NCBI GenBank assembly: GCA_018267615.1
Contig: JAFDYD010000007.1
Span: 55,057 to 108,134 of the forward strand
DNA length: 53,078 nucleotides
Source of the DNA: Bacteroidota bacterium
GTDB taxonomy: Bacteria; Bacteroidota; Bacteroidia; Chitinophagales; Chitinophagaceae
Reading direction: 5' to 3'
Shown: positions 23,377 through 32,285 of the stretch, one piece after another
Layout of the letters: each line of letters begins with the position of its first letter
Position numbering within the stretch: the first letter of the stretch is position 1
Notes under the pieces: model-generated
The model's input: only the letters and a program-made list of their open reading frames with translations
Told to the model about the DNA's origin: nothing
Database searches by the model: none
Program-made: the position numbers and the translations under genes

Positions 23377-23970
23377 ATGGAATGGAATGAATCTGTTCGT
23401 GAAGAAACAGTGACAGTAGGAAATGAAAAGGTTTTTGAAGAGATTTTTAAAACTCATTTTAAAAATCTGCATGCATATGCCTGTACCATTTTAAATGATG
23501 CATCGGATGCCGAAGAAATGGTGCAACAGGTATTCTATAAAGTTTGGGAAAAAAAAATAAAGCTCGACATTCATACTTCTGTAAAAGCATATTTGTATCG
23601 ATCGGTGCACAATGAATGCATGAATTATATCAAACATCAAAAAGTAAAGACGGTTCATCGGCAATATTCCGCAATGCAGGAAGAACAGACGATAGAAAAA
23701 AATGATCCCGCGCGGCAGCTGACGGGAAATGAACTTGAGAAAAAAATATCTGCTGCATTGAACGATCTTCCTGAGCAATGTCGGACTGTATTTCAATTGA
23801 GCCGTTTTGAATCTTTAAAATACCATGAAATCGCTTTTCAATTGGGGATATCAGTCAAAACAGTAGAGGCGCAAATGGGAAAAGCGCTAAAGAGATTAAG
23901 ACTGAGTCTCGTTGAATATTTGCCCGTATTTATCCCGTTTCTATATTTTATACTAAACCGGATGTCTTGA
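23377..23970 (+). CDS. ECF sigma-70 family RNA polymerase sigma factor
   Basis: A 197-residue ECF sigma factor of the Bacteroidota FecI-like type. Region 2 is FEEIFKTHFKNLHAYACTILNDASDAEEMVQQVFYKVWE (residues about 19-57). Region 4 has LNDLPEQCRTVFQLSRFESLKYHEIAFQLGISVKTVEAQ near residues 126-165. A hydrophobic tail (VFIPFLYFILNRMS) follows. The ATG at 23377 is preferred over a TTG at 23311 because the extra residues precede region 2 without similarity. It ends against the FecR gene, so both are co-expressed. It probably directs transcription of its own cluster. Confidence 0.9.
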   Translation: MEWNESVREETVTVGNEKVFEEIFKTHFKNLHAYACTILNDASDAEEMVQQVFYKVWEKKIKLDIHTSVKAYLYRSVHNECMNYIKHQKVKTVHRQYSAMQEEQTIEKNDPARQLTGNELEKKISAALNDLPEQCRTVFQLSRFESLKYHEIAFQLGISVKTVEAQMGKALKRLRLSLVEYLPVFIPFLYFILNRMS

Positions 23971-23987
23971 AGGAATTTGTCAACGAT

Positions 23988-24950
23988 ATGAATGATGATC
24001 TACTGATCAAATACCTGGTCGGTGAAACGACGGACGAAGAAAACGTCCGCGTGAATCAATGGATTGCTGCCAGTGAAGCAAATAAAAAATACTTTGAACA
24101 GTATTTACTGATCTGGGAAAAAAGTAAAGAACTCTCGGGAAAAAGTACAGTGAATGAGGCCGAGGCATGGGAACGTTTTTCAAAATATCGCGATGAAAAA
24201 AATCAGTCGGCAAAGCTGGTTGAAATGACTCCGAAAAAATCAATTCCATGGAGAAGCATAGCTGCTATTCTTGTGGTGATTCTTGCTGCCGGACTTGTAT
24301 ACCTTTTCAAATACAATCAATCAACGGAACTTGTCGTCATTCGTTCCAGTGAAAATGTTTTAACAGATACATTGCCGGATGGCTCCGTAGTGATTCTGAA
24401 TAAGAGATCTGCTATTTCATATCCCAAACAATTTTCCGGAAACACGCGAATGGTTAATATGGAAGGTGAAGGTTTTTTTACGGTAACGCCAGATAAAACA
24501 AATCCATTTATCATTCACGCGGGAGATGTTGACATAAAAGTAGTCGGTACTTCTTTCAATGTAAGAAATACACCAGGTAAAACAGAAGTGATCGTTGAAA
24601 CAGGAATCGTGAAAGTGAGCAAAGAGCAGCAAAGCGTGGAGCTGAATCCCAATGAAATGGCCACTGTATTTAAAAATCAGTTGACGCCCGTAAAACAAAA
24701 AAATGTTGATGAACTTTACAACTATTATCGCACGAAAGAATTTGTTTGCAATGCGACAGCTTTATGGAAATTAGTGGATATATTGAATGAAGCGTATGGA
24801 GCAAATATTATTATTTCGGACAGCCGGTTGAAAGATCTCCAGCTAAACACTACTTTTCGTAATGAGAGCCTGGATGAAATATTAAAAGTGATCAGCGTAA
24901 CATTTAATATCCGGGTAGAAAAAAAGAACGGACAAATACTTTTACAATAG
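23988..24950 (+). CDS. FecR-family anti-sigma factor
   Basis: A 320-residue membrane-anchored anti-sigma factor. A cytoplasmic N-terminal region (LLIKYLVGETTDEENVRVNQWI) is followed by one membrane span (about residues 90-108, IAAILVVILAAGLVYLF). The periplasmic FecR domain (DTLPDGSVVILNKRSAISYP to ETGIVKVSKEQQSVELNPNEM) and a C-terminal DUF4974 domain (VDILNEAYGANIIISDSRLKDLQLNTTF) complete it. A TTG start overlapping the sigma stop codon (23967) is possible; the ATG at 23988 fits the family start better. It should hold the sigma factor until an STN domain signals; the neighbouring STN protein is the likely partner. Confidence 0.9.
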   Translation: MNDDLLIKYLVGETTDEENVRVNQWIAASEANKKYFEQYLLIWEKSKELSGKSTVNEAEAWERFSKYRDEKNQSAKLVEMTPKKSIPWRSIAAILVVILAAGLVYLFKYNQSTELVVIRSSENVLTDTLPDGSVVILNKRSAISYPKQFSGNTRMVNMEGEGFFTVTPDKTNPFIIHAGDVDIKVVGTSFNVRNTPGKTEVIVETGIVKVSKEQQSVELNPNEMATVFKNQLTPVKQKNVDELYNYYRTKEFVCNATALWKLVDILNEAYGANIIISDSRLKDLQLNTTFRNESLDEILKVISVTFNIRVEKKNGQILLQ

Positions 24951-24964
24951 CAGGCATCTATCGA

Positions 24965-26674
24965 ATGAATACATTTGGCATTGTTCAAAGAAAATTATTC
25001 CTGATATTTTTTTTATTGGCCTCATTACATGGATATTCTCAAAATCTGCTCAGTAAGATTGTATCCATCAACGCAAAAAAAGAGGCTCTTTCAAAAGTGC
25101 TGCAGGATATTAGCCAGCAGGGAAACTTTTTTTTCTCCTATAACAATAGCATTATCAAAAGTGATAGTATCGTCACGCTTGTTGCTGATCACAAAACCGT
25201 AAAGCAGGTATTGGATGCATTGTTTGAAGGTCGTTGTCAGTATAAGGAAACGGGAAGTCATATTATTTTACAAACTGCTGCCAGTAATCAAATTTATACG
25301 ATTAGCGGTTATGTATATGATGGCACAAGCGGTGAGAAGCTGCCTGATGTCAGCGTATATGAAACGCACCAACTGGTATCCGCATTCACCGACGAAAATG
25401 GATTTTTCAAGTTGCAGCTAAAAAATAAAAATGATCAGGCAAGCATATCGATCAGTAAAATATCCTACTATGATACTTCGGTTGTTCTTGCAGCTGGATT
25501 TGATCAGGAACTAACAGTAACGGTCACCCGCAATCCTTCTGAATTGAATGCTGTATTGGTTACCAACAAGGCTGAGAAAACATGGATCGCTAAACTATTT
25601 CTTACTTCGAGGCAAAGACTACAGAGTCTCAATATCAGCAAATTTTTTGCGTATACACCGCTGCAATTTTCCCTGGTGCCAGGATTGGGAACTCACGGAT
25701 ACCTGGCAGGACAGGTAGTGAATAAATTTTCACTTAATATTTTGGGAGGTTATACAGGAGGAGTGAATGGCGTTGAAATCGGTGGGATATTTAATATCGT
25801 CAAAAAAGATGTAAAGGATTTCCAGGCAGCGGGTGTTTTCAATCTAGTGGGCGGGAAACTGAAAGGCGTACAATTGGCGGGATTGCATAACAGTGTATTG
25901 GATTCTGTGCGTGGAGTGCAAGTGTCTGGATTTAACAATACGGTGAAGGCACCATTTTCCGGTTTCCAATTATCAGGGTTTAATAATTCAACATGGGGAC
26001 CGATAAAAGGCATGCAGGCAGCAGGAGCAATCAATACAAATAAAGGTGCTATAAAAGGTTTTCAATTGTCCGGCCTTGGAAATATCAGCCGGCAAAAAGT
26101 TGAAGGCGTACAAATTGCCGGTTTATTTAATTATACAAAAAAGCTAAAAGGATTTCAACTCGGTTTAATCAACATAGCGGATTCTTCTTCCGGATATTCG
26201 ATTGGCCTCATCAATATTTCAAAAAATTATCACGTACTTTCTGTGTTTGCTGACGAAACTGCTATTATTAATCTTTCTTATAAATCTGGAAATCGAAATC
26301 TTTATAATTTTCTGACTGCAGGTTACAATTTCATCAATGATCATAAATTATTTTCTTTCGGCTTTGGTATCGGAAGTGAAATAAATATCAGCCGGTCATT
26401 TTTTGTCAGTCCTGAATTGAAATGGTTATTCATTTATAATGGCGACTGGGATCACCTCAATAAAATGGGAAAAGCAGCAGTGAGTGTCAATCTAAGGATC
26501 AACAAATGGATATCGATTTTTGCAGGACCATCTTTCGCTGCTTACATATCCAATCAATCGATCGCAATTCCCGGATACCAGTTTCCTATTCCTTCCGAAC
26601 ATTACAATAAGTTTAGTTTATGGAACAACGTCACAGGATGGGTGGGTTGGCAGGCAGGTATCAATCTATTTTAA
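24965..26674 (+). CDS. STN-domain surface protein with GVQxAGFxN repeats
   Basis: A 569-residue exported protein in four parts: signal peptide (to about residue 25), STN domain (about 27-105, ILSKI-like start, ALSKVLQDIS, VADHKTVKQVLDALF), carboxypeptidase-like beta domain (about 112-185, ISGYVYDGTSGEKLPDVSVY), and about ten 13-20-residue repeats of the form GVQ-x-(A/S)G-F-x-N (about 259-420). A C-terminal region with alternating strands ends in aromatic INLF, resembling a small outer-membrane barrel. The repeats match the LA_2272-type surface repeat. STN domains normally sit on TonB receptors and talk to FecR; here the STN is on a non-receptor protein 15 bases after fecR. Confidence 0.82.
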   Translation: MNTFGIVQRKLFLIFFLLASLHGYSQNLLSKIVSINAKKEALSKVLQDISQQGNFFFSYNNSIIKSDSIVTLVADHKTVKQVLDALFEGRCQYKETGSHIILQTAASNQIYTISGYVYDGTSGEKLPDVSVYETHQLVSAFTDENGFFKLQLKNKNDQASISISKISYYDTSVVLAAGFDQELTVTVTRNPSELNAVLVTNKAEKTWIAKLFLTSRQRLQSLNISKFFAYTPLQFSLVPGLGTHGYLAGQVVNKFSLNILGGYTGGVNGVEIGGIFNIVKKDVKDFQAAGVFNLVGGKLKGVQLAGLHNSVLDSVRGVQVSGFNNTVKAPFSGFQLSGFNNSTWGPIKGMQAAGAINTNKGAIKGFQLSGLGNISRQKVEGVQIAGLFNYTKKLKGFQLGLINIADSSSGYSIGLINISKNYHVLSVFADETAIINLSYKSGNRNLYNFLTAGYNFINDHKLFSFGFGIGSEINISRSFFVSPELKWLFIYNGDWDHLNKMGKAAVSVNLRINKWISIFAGPSFAAYISNQSIAIPGYQFPIPSEHYNKFSLWNNVTGWVGWQAGINLF

Positions 26675-26729
26675 TATTGGCATAAGGGTAAGTTTTCCTA
26701 CGGTTGTCATAATTCCAAAGAAAAACATT

Positions 26730-27725
26730 ATGACAAATAGATTTTTATTTTTAATTATTTTATTTTTTGGATTTCATATTTCTTCCAGTGCCCAGATAAT
26801 GGTGGCTAATAAAAGAGTGCATATCGGATTGGTGTATCCTATCAGCAGTAATGGTACGAATGCAGGTGAATTTACAAACTCGTTTTCGTTGCACGCGATC
26901 GGTGGATATTCGAAAAATGAAATAGGGTTTGCACTAAGCGGAATGTCAAACGTGATCGTTGATAGCGCTTCGGGTGTGCAAATTGCAGGATTCTCCAATC
27001 ATATTCAAAACAAAGCTCATGGCGTTCAGTGCGCGGGATTTATGAATCTCGTGAAAAATGAAACCGATGGAGTTCAGGTTGCAGGATTTCTAAATAAGAC
27101 AGGAAGCTTAAAAGGCGTACAGGCAGCAGGGTTTATCAATAAATCCGGGGATGTCAATACACAAGCCGCAGGTTTTATAAATATCGCGCGAAAAGTAAAG
27201 GGCGTACAAGTGGCAGGTTTTATAAATATTGCGGACAGCAGCGACTATTCTATTGGAATTATAAATCTTATAAAACATGGAGAAAAAGGAATAGGAGTTA
27301 CGGTGGATGAAACAACAACTACATTGCTTTCGTTTCGTTCCGGTGGACGAATCATGTATGGCATTATCGGAGCCGGATATAATTTTAAAAATAAAAACGC
27401 GCAGCTTTTCGCATGGGAGGCAGGCATCGGCGCACATATTCCCATTTCATATCAGTTTCGCATAAACGCAGAAGCTACATTACTTAGTTTGGATGATTTC
27501 AATAAAAAAGGAGACTATTATAAATCATCATTGCGGATTCTTCCCGCAATCCGTCTCGGGGACCATATAGAATTATTTGCGGGACCAACATTAAATTTTG
27601 TTCACTATTCAAATGATCTCGGAAAAGATTTGGTGACGCGTTACCAATGGAGCAAAACCACGAGTGATAATCATTTCCAGGGATTATATGTTGGTTTGAT
27701 AGGAGGAGTGCAGATTAGTTTGTAA
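26730..27725 (+). CDS. Surface repeat protein, paralogue of the preceding gene
   Basis: A 331-residue exported protein with signal peptide MTNRFLFLIILFFGFHISSSAQ. It matches the second half of its upstream neighbour: a series of about eight GVQ-x-AGF-x-N repeats (about residues 70-180), then the same type of C-terminal strand-rich barrel-like region (VDETTTTLLSFRSGGR, AGYNFKNKNAQLF, ending in VQISL). It lacks STN and carboxypeptidase-like domains. The start at 26730 is set by the signal peptide; an upstream in-frame start lies inside the neighbour gene. Probably a tandem duplicate that lost, or never had, the signalling part. Confidence 0.8.
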   Translation: MTNRFLFLIILFFGFHISSSAQIMVANKRVHIGLVYPISSNGTNAGEFTNSFSLHAIGGYSKNEIGFALSGMSNVIVDSASGVQIAGFSNHIQNKAHGVQCAGFMNLVKNETDGVQVAGFLNKTGSLKGVQAAGFINKSGDVNTQAAGFINIARKVKGVQVAGFINIADSSDYSIGIINLIKHGEKGIGVTVDETTTTLLSFRSGGRIMYGIIGAGYNFKNKNAQLFAWEAGIGAHIPISYQFRINAEATLLSLDDFNKKGDYYKSSLRILPAIRLGDHIELFAGPTLNFVHYSNDLGKDLVTRYQWSKTTSDNHFQGLYVGLIGGVQISL

Positions 27726-27863
27726 GGTGTGAGGTTAGGGGTGTATGGCATGACCCGGAACTACTTGAAAATTATTAGTGACCCTGGTTGGATAAACTAC
27801 TTTCAACTTTAGTTCTTAATTTCATCTGTATATTTTCAGTCACGCGGAGTTGCCGCATGAATC

Positions 27864-29165
27864 ATGTTGGAAAAGTTGAAATTAAATTCAGACAAAGGCC
27901 TTCGGATCACACTGGTGATATTTGGAATTTTATTCCTTTTAATTTTTTTGAAACATCTGTCTATAGCGGGCCACCATAATTTCGTTGATTTGCGAAACCG
28001 CGTAGTAGGAGCGAGACTACTCGGGAAAAACATACCACCTTATTATTTTAAATGGAATTCCACTTACCCGGAAACACTTTTCGATCCTGGCGACATGTGC
28101 AATATCAAAAATAACATGATCACCAGTCCACCCAGTTTCTTGTTATTGATGGAACCATTAGCGGGTCTTCAATATAGAACCATTTGTTATTGGTGGATTG
28201 TCATTCACTATATTTTTTTCCTGCTGATGGTGGTCCCGCTATATTTTCTTTTTAATGATCCGAAGTCGCGAATTTTTCTCTTATGTGCGGCAGCGCTGCT
28301 TCTTTTTTCGGACGACTGGATTGTTTCCATTCTTGTAGGCCAGAATTATTTTATTGTTCCTGCTTTTATCTCCAATTTATTATGGTTGCAGAAAAGACCA
28401 TCAACGTTTGCTTATTGGCTTTCCGGAATTCTGCTTGCATGCATGATTTGGATCAGGCCAAATGCATTGGTGATTTTACCTTTCTTTCTTTTTTGGCGGC
28501 ATGCCGATAAAAAGCAAATCTTTTATGGGGTTGGAGTATGCGCGTTTTGCCTGGTCTTGTTAACCGTTGCGCTGAAACAACAAAATCTTTGGATCGATTT
28601 TTATTCTTCTTGCCGGGAGTGGATAAAAAATAACGGTAATGGATTAATTGTCGAGAGATGCCCGGCTCAAAATATTTCCGAATATGTTGTCGATAAAAAT
28701 CACGCCGGTCATTGGTTTTTACCCGTGCATAACCAGCTTGGAGACATTTTTAATCTTGCCAAAGCCAAATTGAATGTACTGATCAAACCCGCTTATTTAT
28801 TTGTATTTTTTTTGTGTTGCTATCTCGTTATACTTGGCATTAGTATTTTCAAACCAGCCAAATCTTTTTCGGAAGCATTGTTTACCGGTTTTATTGTTTA
28901 CTGGATTTCGGAAGTCACTGCGCCTATCTTGAAAATGAATTACCAAAGCGTGGAGCTGTTTGTCGTGATATTATTTCTCATGTGCAAGTTGACGGACCTT
29001 CGCTTACTTGAGAAGTGGTTAGTGATATCGGCATTAGCGTTTATGCATCTCCGTTTTGTACCCATGCACCTCGTCATTGCGGATTGGCTTATTATGATTG
29101 GTTTACTTGGCTATATACTCCGCATAAAATTTGACGCTTCATATACTGCTAAACAAGCTGTTTGA
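27864..29165 (+). CDS. GT87-family (DUF2029) polyprenyl-linked glycosyltransferase
   Basis: A 433-residue multi-span membrane protein of the GT87/DUF2029 group, relatives of which transfer mannose from polyprenyl-phosphate donors. About ten hydrophobic segments are seen, starting with LRITLVIFGILFLLIFLKHL, and NNMITSPPSFLLLMEPLAGL and WIRPNALVILPFFLFW match the family. An early extracytoplasmic loop (FVDLRNRVVGARLLGKNIPPY) carries the usual D-x-x-x-R-x-x-x-x-A/G pattern. The acceptor is unknown. It is convergent with the FAD enzyme 12 bases away; both may act in envelope polysaccharide metabolism. Confidence 0.78.
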   Translation: MLEKLKLNSDKGLRITLVIFGILFLLIFLKHLSIAGHHNFVDLRNRVVGARLLGKNIPPYYFKWNSTYPETLFDPGDMCNIKNNMITSPPSFLLLMEPLAGLQYRTICYWWIVIHYIFFLLMVVPLYFLFNDPKSRIFLLCAAALLLFSDDWIVSILVGQNYFIVPAFISNLLWLQKRPSTFAYWLSGILLACMIWIRPNALVILPFFLFWRHADKKQIFYGVGVCAFCLVLLTVALKQQNLWIDFYSSCREWIKNNGNGLIVERCPAQNISEYVVDKNHAGHWFLPVHNQLGDIFNLAKAKLNVLIKPAYLFVFFLCCYLVILGISIFKPAKSFSEALFTGFIVYWISEVTAPILKMNYQSVELFVVILFLMCKLTDLRLLEKWLVISALAFMHLRFVPMHLVIADWLIMIGLLGYILRIKFDASYTAKQAV

Positions 29166-29177
29166 CTTGCCGTTTGT

Positions 29178-30737
29178 TTATTCCTGGTAATCTTGTTCCG
29201 TGTTGATACTCCAGATATTTTCTTTTGAAGTAATTCCATTGATGATATTGTCCACAGCAGTCATGGCTGTCAGCATCGAGTGATCAGAATTGTTGTATTT
29301 ATGCATACCATTTCTGCCAACGAGATACAAATTGGTAAATTGATCCGTAAAATCTTTAATGATATTGAACTGCGGATAAGTTCCAAAATAACCCGGATAG
29401 GCTTTTTCCATTCTGATTACAGTGGTATCAAGTACGTCACTCGCATTCGCGAAGCCGATACTTTCTAATTCTTTGATTGCAAAATTTATAAAATCCGAAT
29501 CGTTCATGTTCCATAAAGCGTCAGTATCATCGGCAAAATATTCAAGTCCCAGCCAAACGGTACCGGGATCTTTCACCAATGCAGGGCTCCAATTATTATA
29601 AATTTGAATTCTCCCCAATTTAACCGAATGATCCTGGACATATATCCAGTTGTCCGGGATAAAACCATTTTCCGGATTGGTCATCGTATTTGCAGAGATT
29701 TTTTTTAGAAGGACGCCTACAGTAATAAAATTTCTGTAAGCAAGTCCATTGCTGATTTTCAATAAATCTTTATCTACGCCGGGTTGCATGATTGCGAGCA
29801 ACTCTTTAACGGGCATGGAAGAAAAGAAATAATCTCCATCAAAAATTTTCTTTGAATGGTGCTGATCCGTTGCTTCAACCCGCGTGATGAGTTCCCCTTC
29901 GAAAGAAATATTTGAAACATCGTATCCTGTAAAAATTTCGCCGCCTTTTTCCCGGATCCGGGTGGCGACTTCTTCCCAAAGTTGGCCGGGTCCATATTTA
30001 GGATATAGGAAATATTCGATAAGACTTGTTTCGCTGGATTTTTGTGCGATAGAATCGTTTGCTTTGAATTTATTTTTTACAAAATGAAGAATCGCTTTCC
30101 CTACCGAAAGTTTTTTTATTCGTTGAGCGCCCCATTCGGCAGAAATTTCTGTGCATGGTTTTCCCCAAACCTTTTCTGTATAATCCTTGAAGAACGTGTA
30201 GTATAATTCTTTACCAAAACGGTTGATAAAAAAATCTTCCAGGTTGTTTTCCTTTCTTGGACGAACCTTACTTATCATATAAGTGATTATGATCCTGGTC
30301 AGTTTTGACAATCCCAATTTTCTCATTGTATCTATCGAAAATGAAAGCGGGTAGTTGAAAAATTTTTTCAGATATAAAATATGAGAAACACGTTTTCGGA
30401 CGAGCATTACTTTATCATTATTCGGATCGTTGCTTTGCGGATGCGCTGTAGGATTTATTGTGTACGACTTGTTCTGATATTTCAGGTTGATATTTTCCTT
30501 ACTGCTTTCGAGCGGCAGTATATTCAACCACCATTGCATCACTCTTTCAGATTTTGAAAAGAAACGATGTCCACCGATATCAATGCGATTGCCCTTATGG
30601 TTAACGGTTTTGCAGATTCCTCCTATGCCGGGAGATTTTTCGAGGACTATTGGAATGATATCCGTTCGGGTAATTAATTCATAAGCTGCAGTCAAACCTG
30701 CAGGGCCCGCTCCAATGATTATCGCCTTTCTTTTCAT
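29178..30737 (-). CDS. FAD-dependent amine-oxidase-fold oxidoreductase
   Basis: A 519-residue flavoprotein. [20 protein letters not shown] is the N-terminal FAD dinucleotide loop, [22 protein letters not shown] is the second FAD motif, and [18 protein letters not shown] near the C-terminus closes the site. The closest groups are UDP-galactopyranose mutase-like and protoporphyrinogen-oxidase-like proteins found in polysaccharide clusters. The internal segment [30 protein letters not shown] is typical of that set. The substrate cannot be assigned. Monocistronic and cytoplasmic, with a perfect -7 element upstream. Confidence 0.82.
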   Translation of the reverse strand: MKRKAIIIGAGPAGLTAAYELITRTDIIPIVLEKSPGIGGICKTVNHKGNRIDIGGHRFFSKSERVMQWWLNILPLESSKENINLKYQNKSYTINPTAHPQSNDPNNDKVMLVRKRVSHILYLKKFFNYPLSFSIDTMRKLGLSKLTRIIITYMISKVRPRKENNLEDFFINRFGKELYYTFFKDYTEKVWGKPCTEISAEWGAQRIKKLSVGKAILHFVKNKFKANDSIAQKSSETSLIEYFLYPKYGPGQLWEEVATRIREKGGEIFTGYDVSNISFEGELITRVEATDQHHSKKIFDGDYFFSSMPVKELLAIMQPGVDKDLLKISNGLAYRNFITVGVLLKKISANTMTNPENGFIPDNWIYVQDHSVKLGRIQIYNNWSPALVKDPGTVWLGLEYFADDTDALWNMNDSDFINFAIKELESIGFANASDVLDTTVIRMEKAYPGYFGTYPQFNIIKDFTDQFTNLYLVGRNGMHKYNNSDHSMLTAMTAVDNIINGITSKENIWSINTEQDYQE

Positions 30738-30780
30738 TATTGCGTCGACAGTGGACTAAATTGTTTTTGTGAAAGTAGTT

Positions 30781-30788
30781 CAAATATA
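30781..30788 (-). promoter_or_regulatory. -7 element of the FAD oxidoreductase gene
   Basis: Minus-strand TATATTTG matches TAnnTTTG exactly, 43 bases before the ATG at 30737. No convincing -33 element at 19-base spacing. Confidence 0.45.
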
Positions 30789-30883
30789 ACTGATCGATTT
30801 TATTTGTGCCGCCGGAGTTTTTTTCAAGCGACGGGATCATTGGTATTGTTTCGTTCGGAAGGAAACTAATATTTGATTATCCG

Positions 30884-30967
30884 CTATGTGCGCCTATGTG
30901 CCTATGTCCCTATGTGGTAAAAAAAATTTATCACATAGGAACATAGACACATAGCAGATACACATAG
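30884..30967. repeat. TATGTGCC-word hairpin
   Basis: Left words CTATGTG-CGC-CTATGTG-CCTATGT (30884-30921) face CACATAGG, ACATAGAC and ACATAGC words (30927-30967). Pairing is imperfect. The outer flank TTAGACTGGGACACCACC (30973-30990) is a variant of the boundary word at 9031 and 20340. Confidence 0.75.
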
Positions 30968-31044
30968 AAATTTTAGACTGGGACACCACCTGTGGTTGCA
31001 GGTGTTCTTTTATCATCCGTCGCGATCCTTTCTTTTTTTTACGG

Positions 31045-31132
31045 CATGGCGTTGACTCCTCGGATAGGCAAGATTAATAATCTACAAAGCCTGTCAACTT
31101 TAATCCGTCAGCCATCATCCATCGAGTACCTC
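31045..31132 (+). repeat. Dispersed repeat, copy 1 (partner beside tRNA-Glu)
   Basis: CATGGCGTTGACTCCTCGG (31045-31063), then AATAATCTACAAA...CTGTCAACT...ATCCGT...CATCCA to GTACC (31076-31129). The same parts in the same order occur at 39996-40209, the second part aligning over about 60 bases with roughly a dozen mismatches. The copies are direct repeats about 9 kb apart. Confidence 0.65.
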
Positions 31133-31153
31133 TAAATCTTCGCATGCATATTT

Positions 31154-32032
31154 TCAATGCTGCTCATAAGTAATATCCCATGAGGTAAATACAGGATACT
31201 GGTTAAGGGCGGGCCTGTTGCTCGCCATATATTCTGTAATCCTATTTACATTTTTATTGCTGTCGAGCGAATAGGTGAAATAAAATTTGGCAACAGTTAG
31301 TTGAACTCCTGAGCTGTCCCTATATGCTTCGAAAACACCGTTGGGCAAACCATTTGCCATAACAAGTATATCCTGCATGACAGACTTGAGCACAGAAAAG
31401 TAAACATAGTTTTGTTCGTTGCTTCTGTCTTTGTGAAAAGGATTGGGAATGGTAGGTCCTGTTCCAGCTTCAGACAGCGCCCAAAGATTTTCAGTTCTTT
31501 GTTGGATGTAATGGGACGAAGCGCCATGAATGCCACCGCCTGGATCGTAAAAATAATCGTAATATCTAACACTCGGTCCATACGGTGATCCGCTGACCCA
31601 CGAGCCCTGTGTTATTATTTCGTCAATTTCATTTTCACTTGCGCTGTTCCATCCATATGTCGTCAAACCAAAGTGTACAGTGTCAAGCGGTATGGATTGA
31701 AATACAAAATTAAAAGAGCCTTCATAAATAATTTTGGCCGGGTATGCTAGGTATGGTCCCTGGTAAATATTAAATGAGTCTATTTTTCCCTGGCTGTTGT
31801 AGACTACTCTATATGTATAATCATTGGAGGGTCCGATATTTCTTGTCACCGAAGTAATCTGCCCCTGGTCATTATAATTAAAACTACATGCAACGGCTCC
31901 GCCGCTTGAAATATCTTTTACCAGCCAAACTTTACTGGTTGAATTTTTTTGATTCGTCGGGTTGCTTTTGTTGCAGCCAGTAAAATTCAACAAAATAATT
32001 GTCGAGACAATTGCCGTTAGTATTTTTTTCAT
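31154..32032 (-). CDS. Hypothetical lipoprotein with YD-like repeat section
   Basis: A 292-residue lipoprotein: signal MKKILTAIVSTIILLNFTGC with a lipobox cysteine at residue 20. The N-terminal half carries FNYNDQGQITSVTRN and VVYNSQGKIDSFNIYQG, resembling short YD-type beta-hairpin repeats common in Bacteroidota DUF4595-like lipoproteins. The C-terminal half has no recognised domain but is rich in aromatic residues (SSHYIQQRTENLWAL). Function unknown. Monocistronic; TAACTTTA on the minus strand at 32067-32074 may be its -7 element. Confidence 0.75.
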   Translation of the reverse strand: MKKILTAIVSTIILLNFTGCNKSNPTNQKNSTSKVWLVKDISSGGAVACSFNYNDQGQITSVTRNIGPSNDYTYRVVYNSQGKIDSFNIYQGPYLAYPAKIIYEGSFNFVFQSIPLDTVHFGLTTYGWNSASENEIDEIITQGSWVSGSPYGPSVRYYDYFYDPGGGIHGASSHYIQQRTENLWALSEAGTGPTIPNPFHKDRSNEQNYVYFSVLKSVMQDILVMANGLPNGVFEAYRDSSGVQLTVAKFYFTYSLDSNKNVNRITEYMASNRPALNQYPVFTSWDITYEQH

Positions 32033-32285
32033 AAACTACGATTTGATAATAGAGATGGTGTTTTGATAAAGTTATCAGAACAATAATGCTGGTGAGCTTT
32101 GTTTTAGAAAGCGGCGTTTTTTTACAGAAAGCGGCGTCTAACTTAAGTTTTCACATCCGTTGCCCTATTTATACCGCCGTATTCTAAATCATTTTCAACT
32201 TTATTGTTTTGACAATATATTTATGTAAACATGTAAGCGAATTTCACGTTACAACGGTGCAATTTTTAATAAATAAAAATTTGAG

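Larger units (their letters stand above)
30738..31153. other. Gene-free stretch with hairpin and dispersed repeat
   Basis: 416 bases between two leftward genes. It contains the FAD-gene promoter, a TATGTG-word hairpin (30884-30967), a small CACCTG/CAGGTG stem near 30985-31005 and a copy of a sequence also found beside tRNA-Glu (31045-31132). No reading frame with support was seen. Confidence 0.7.
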
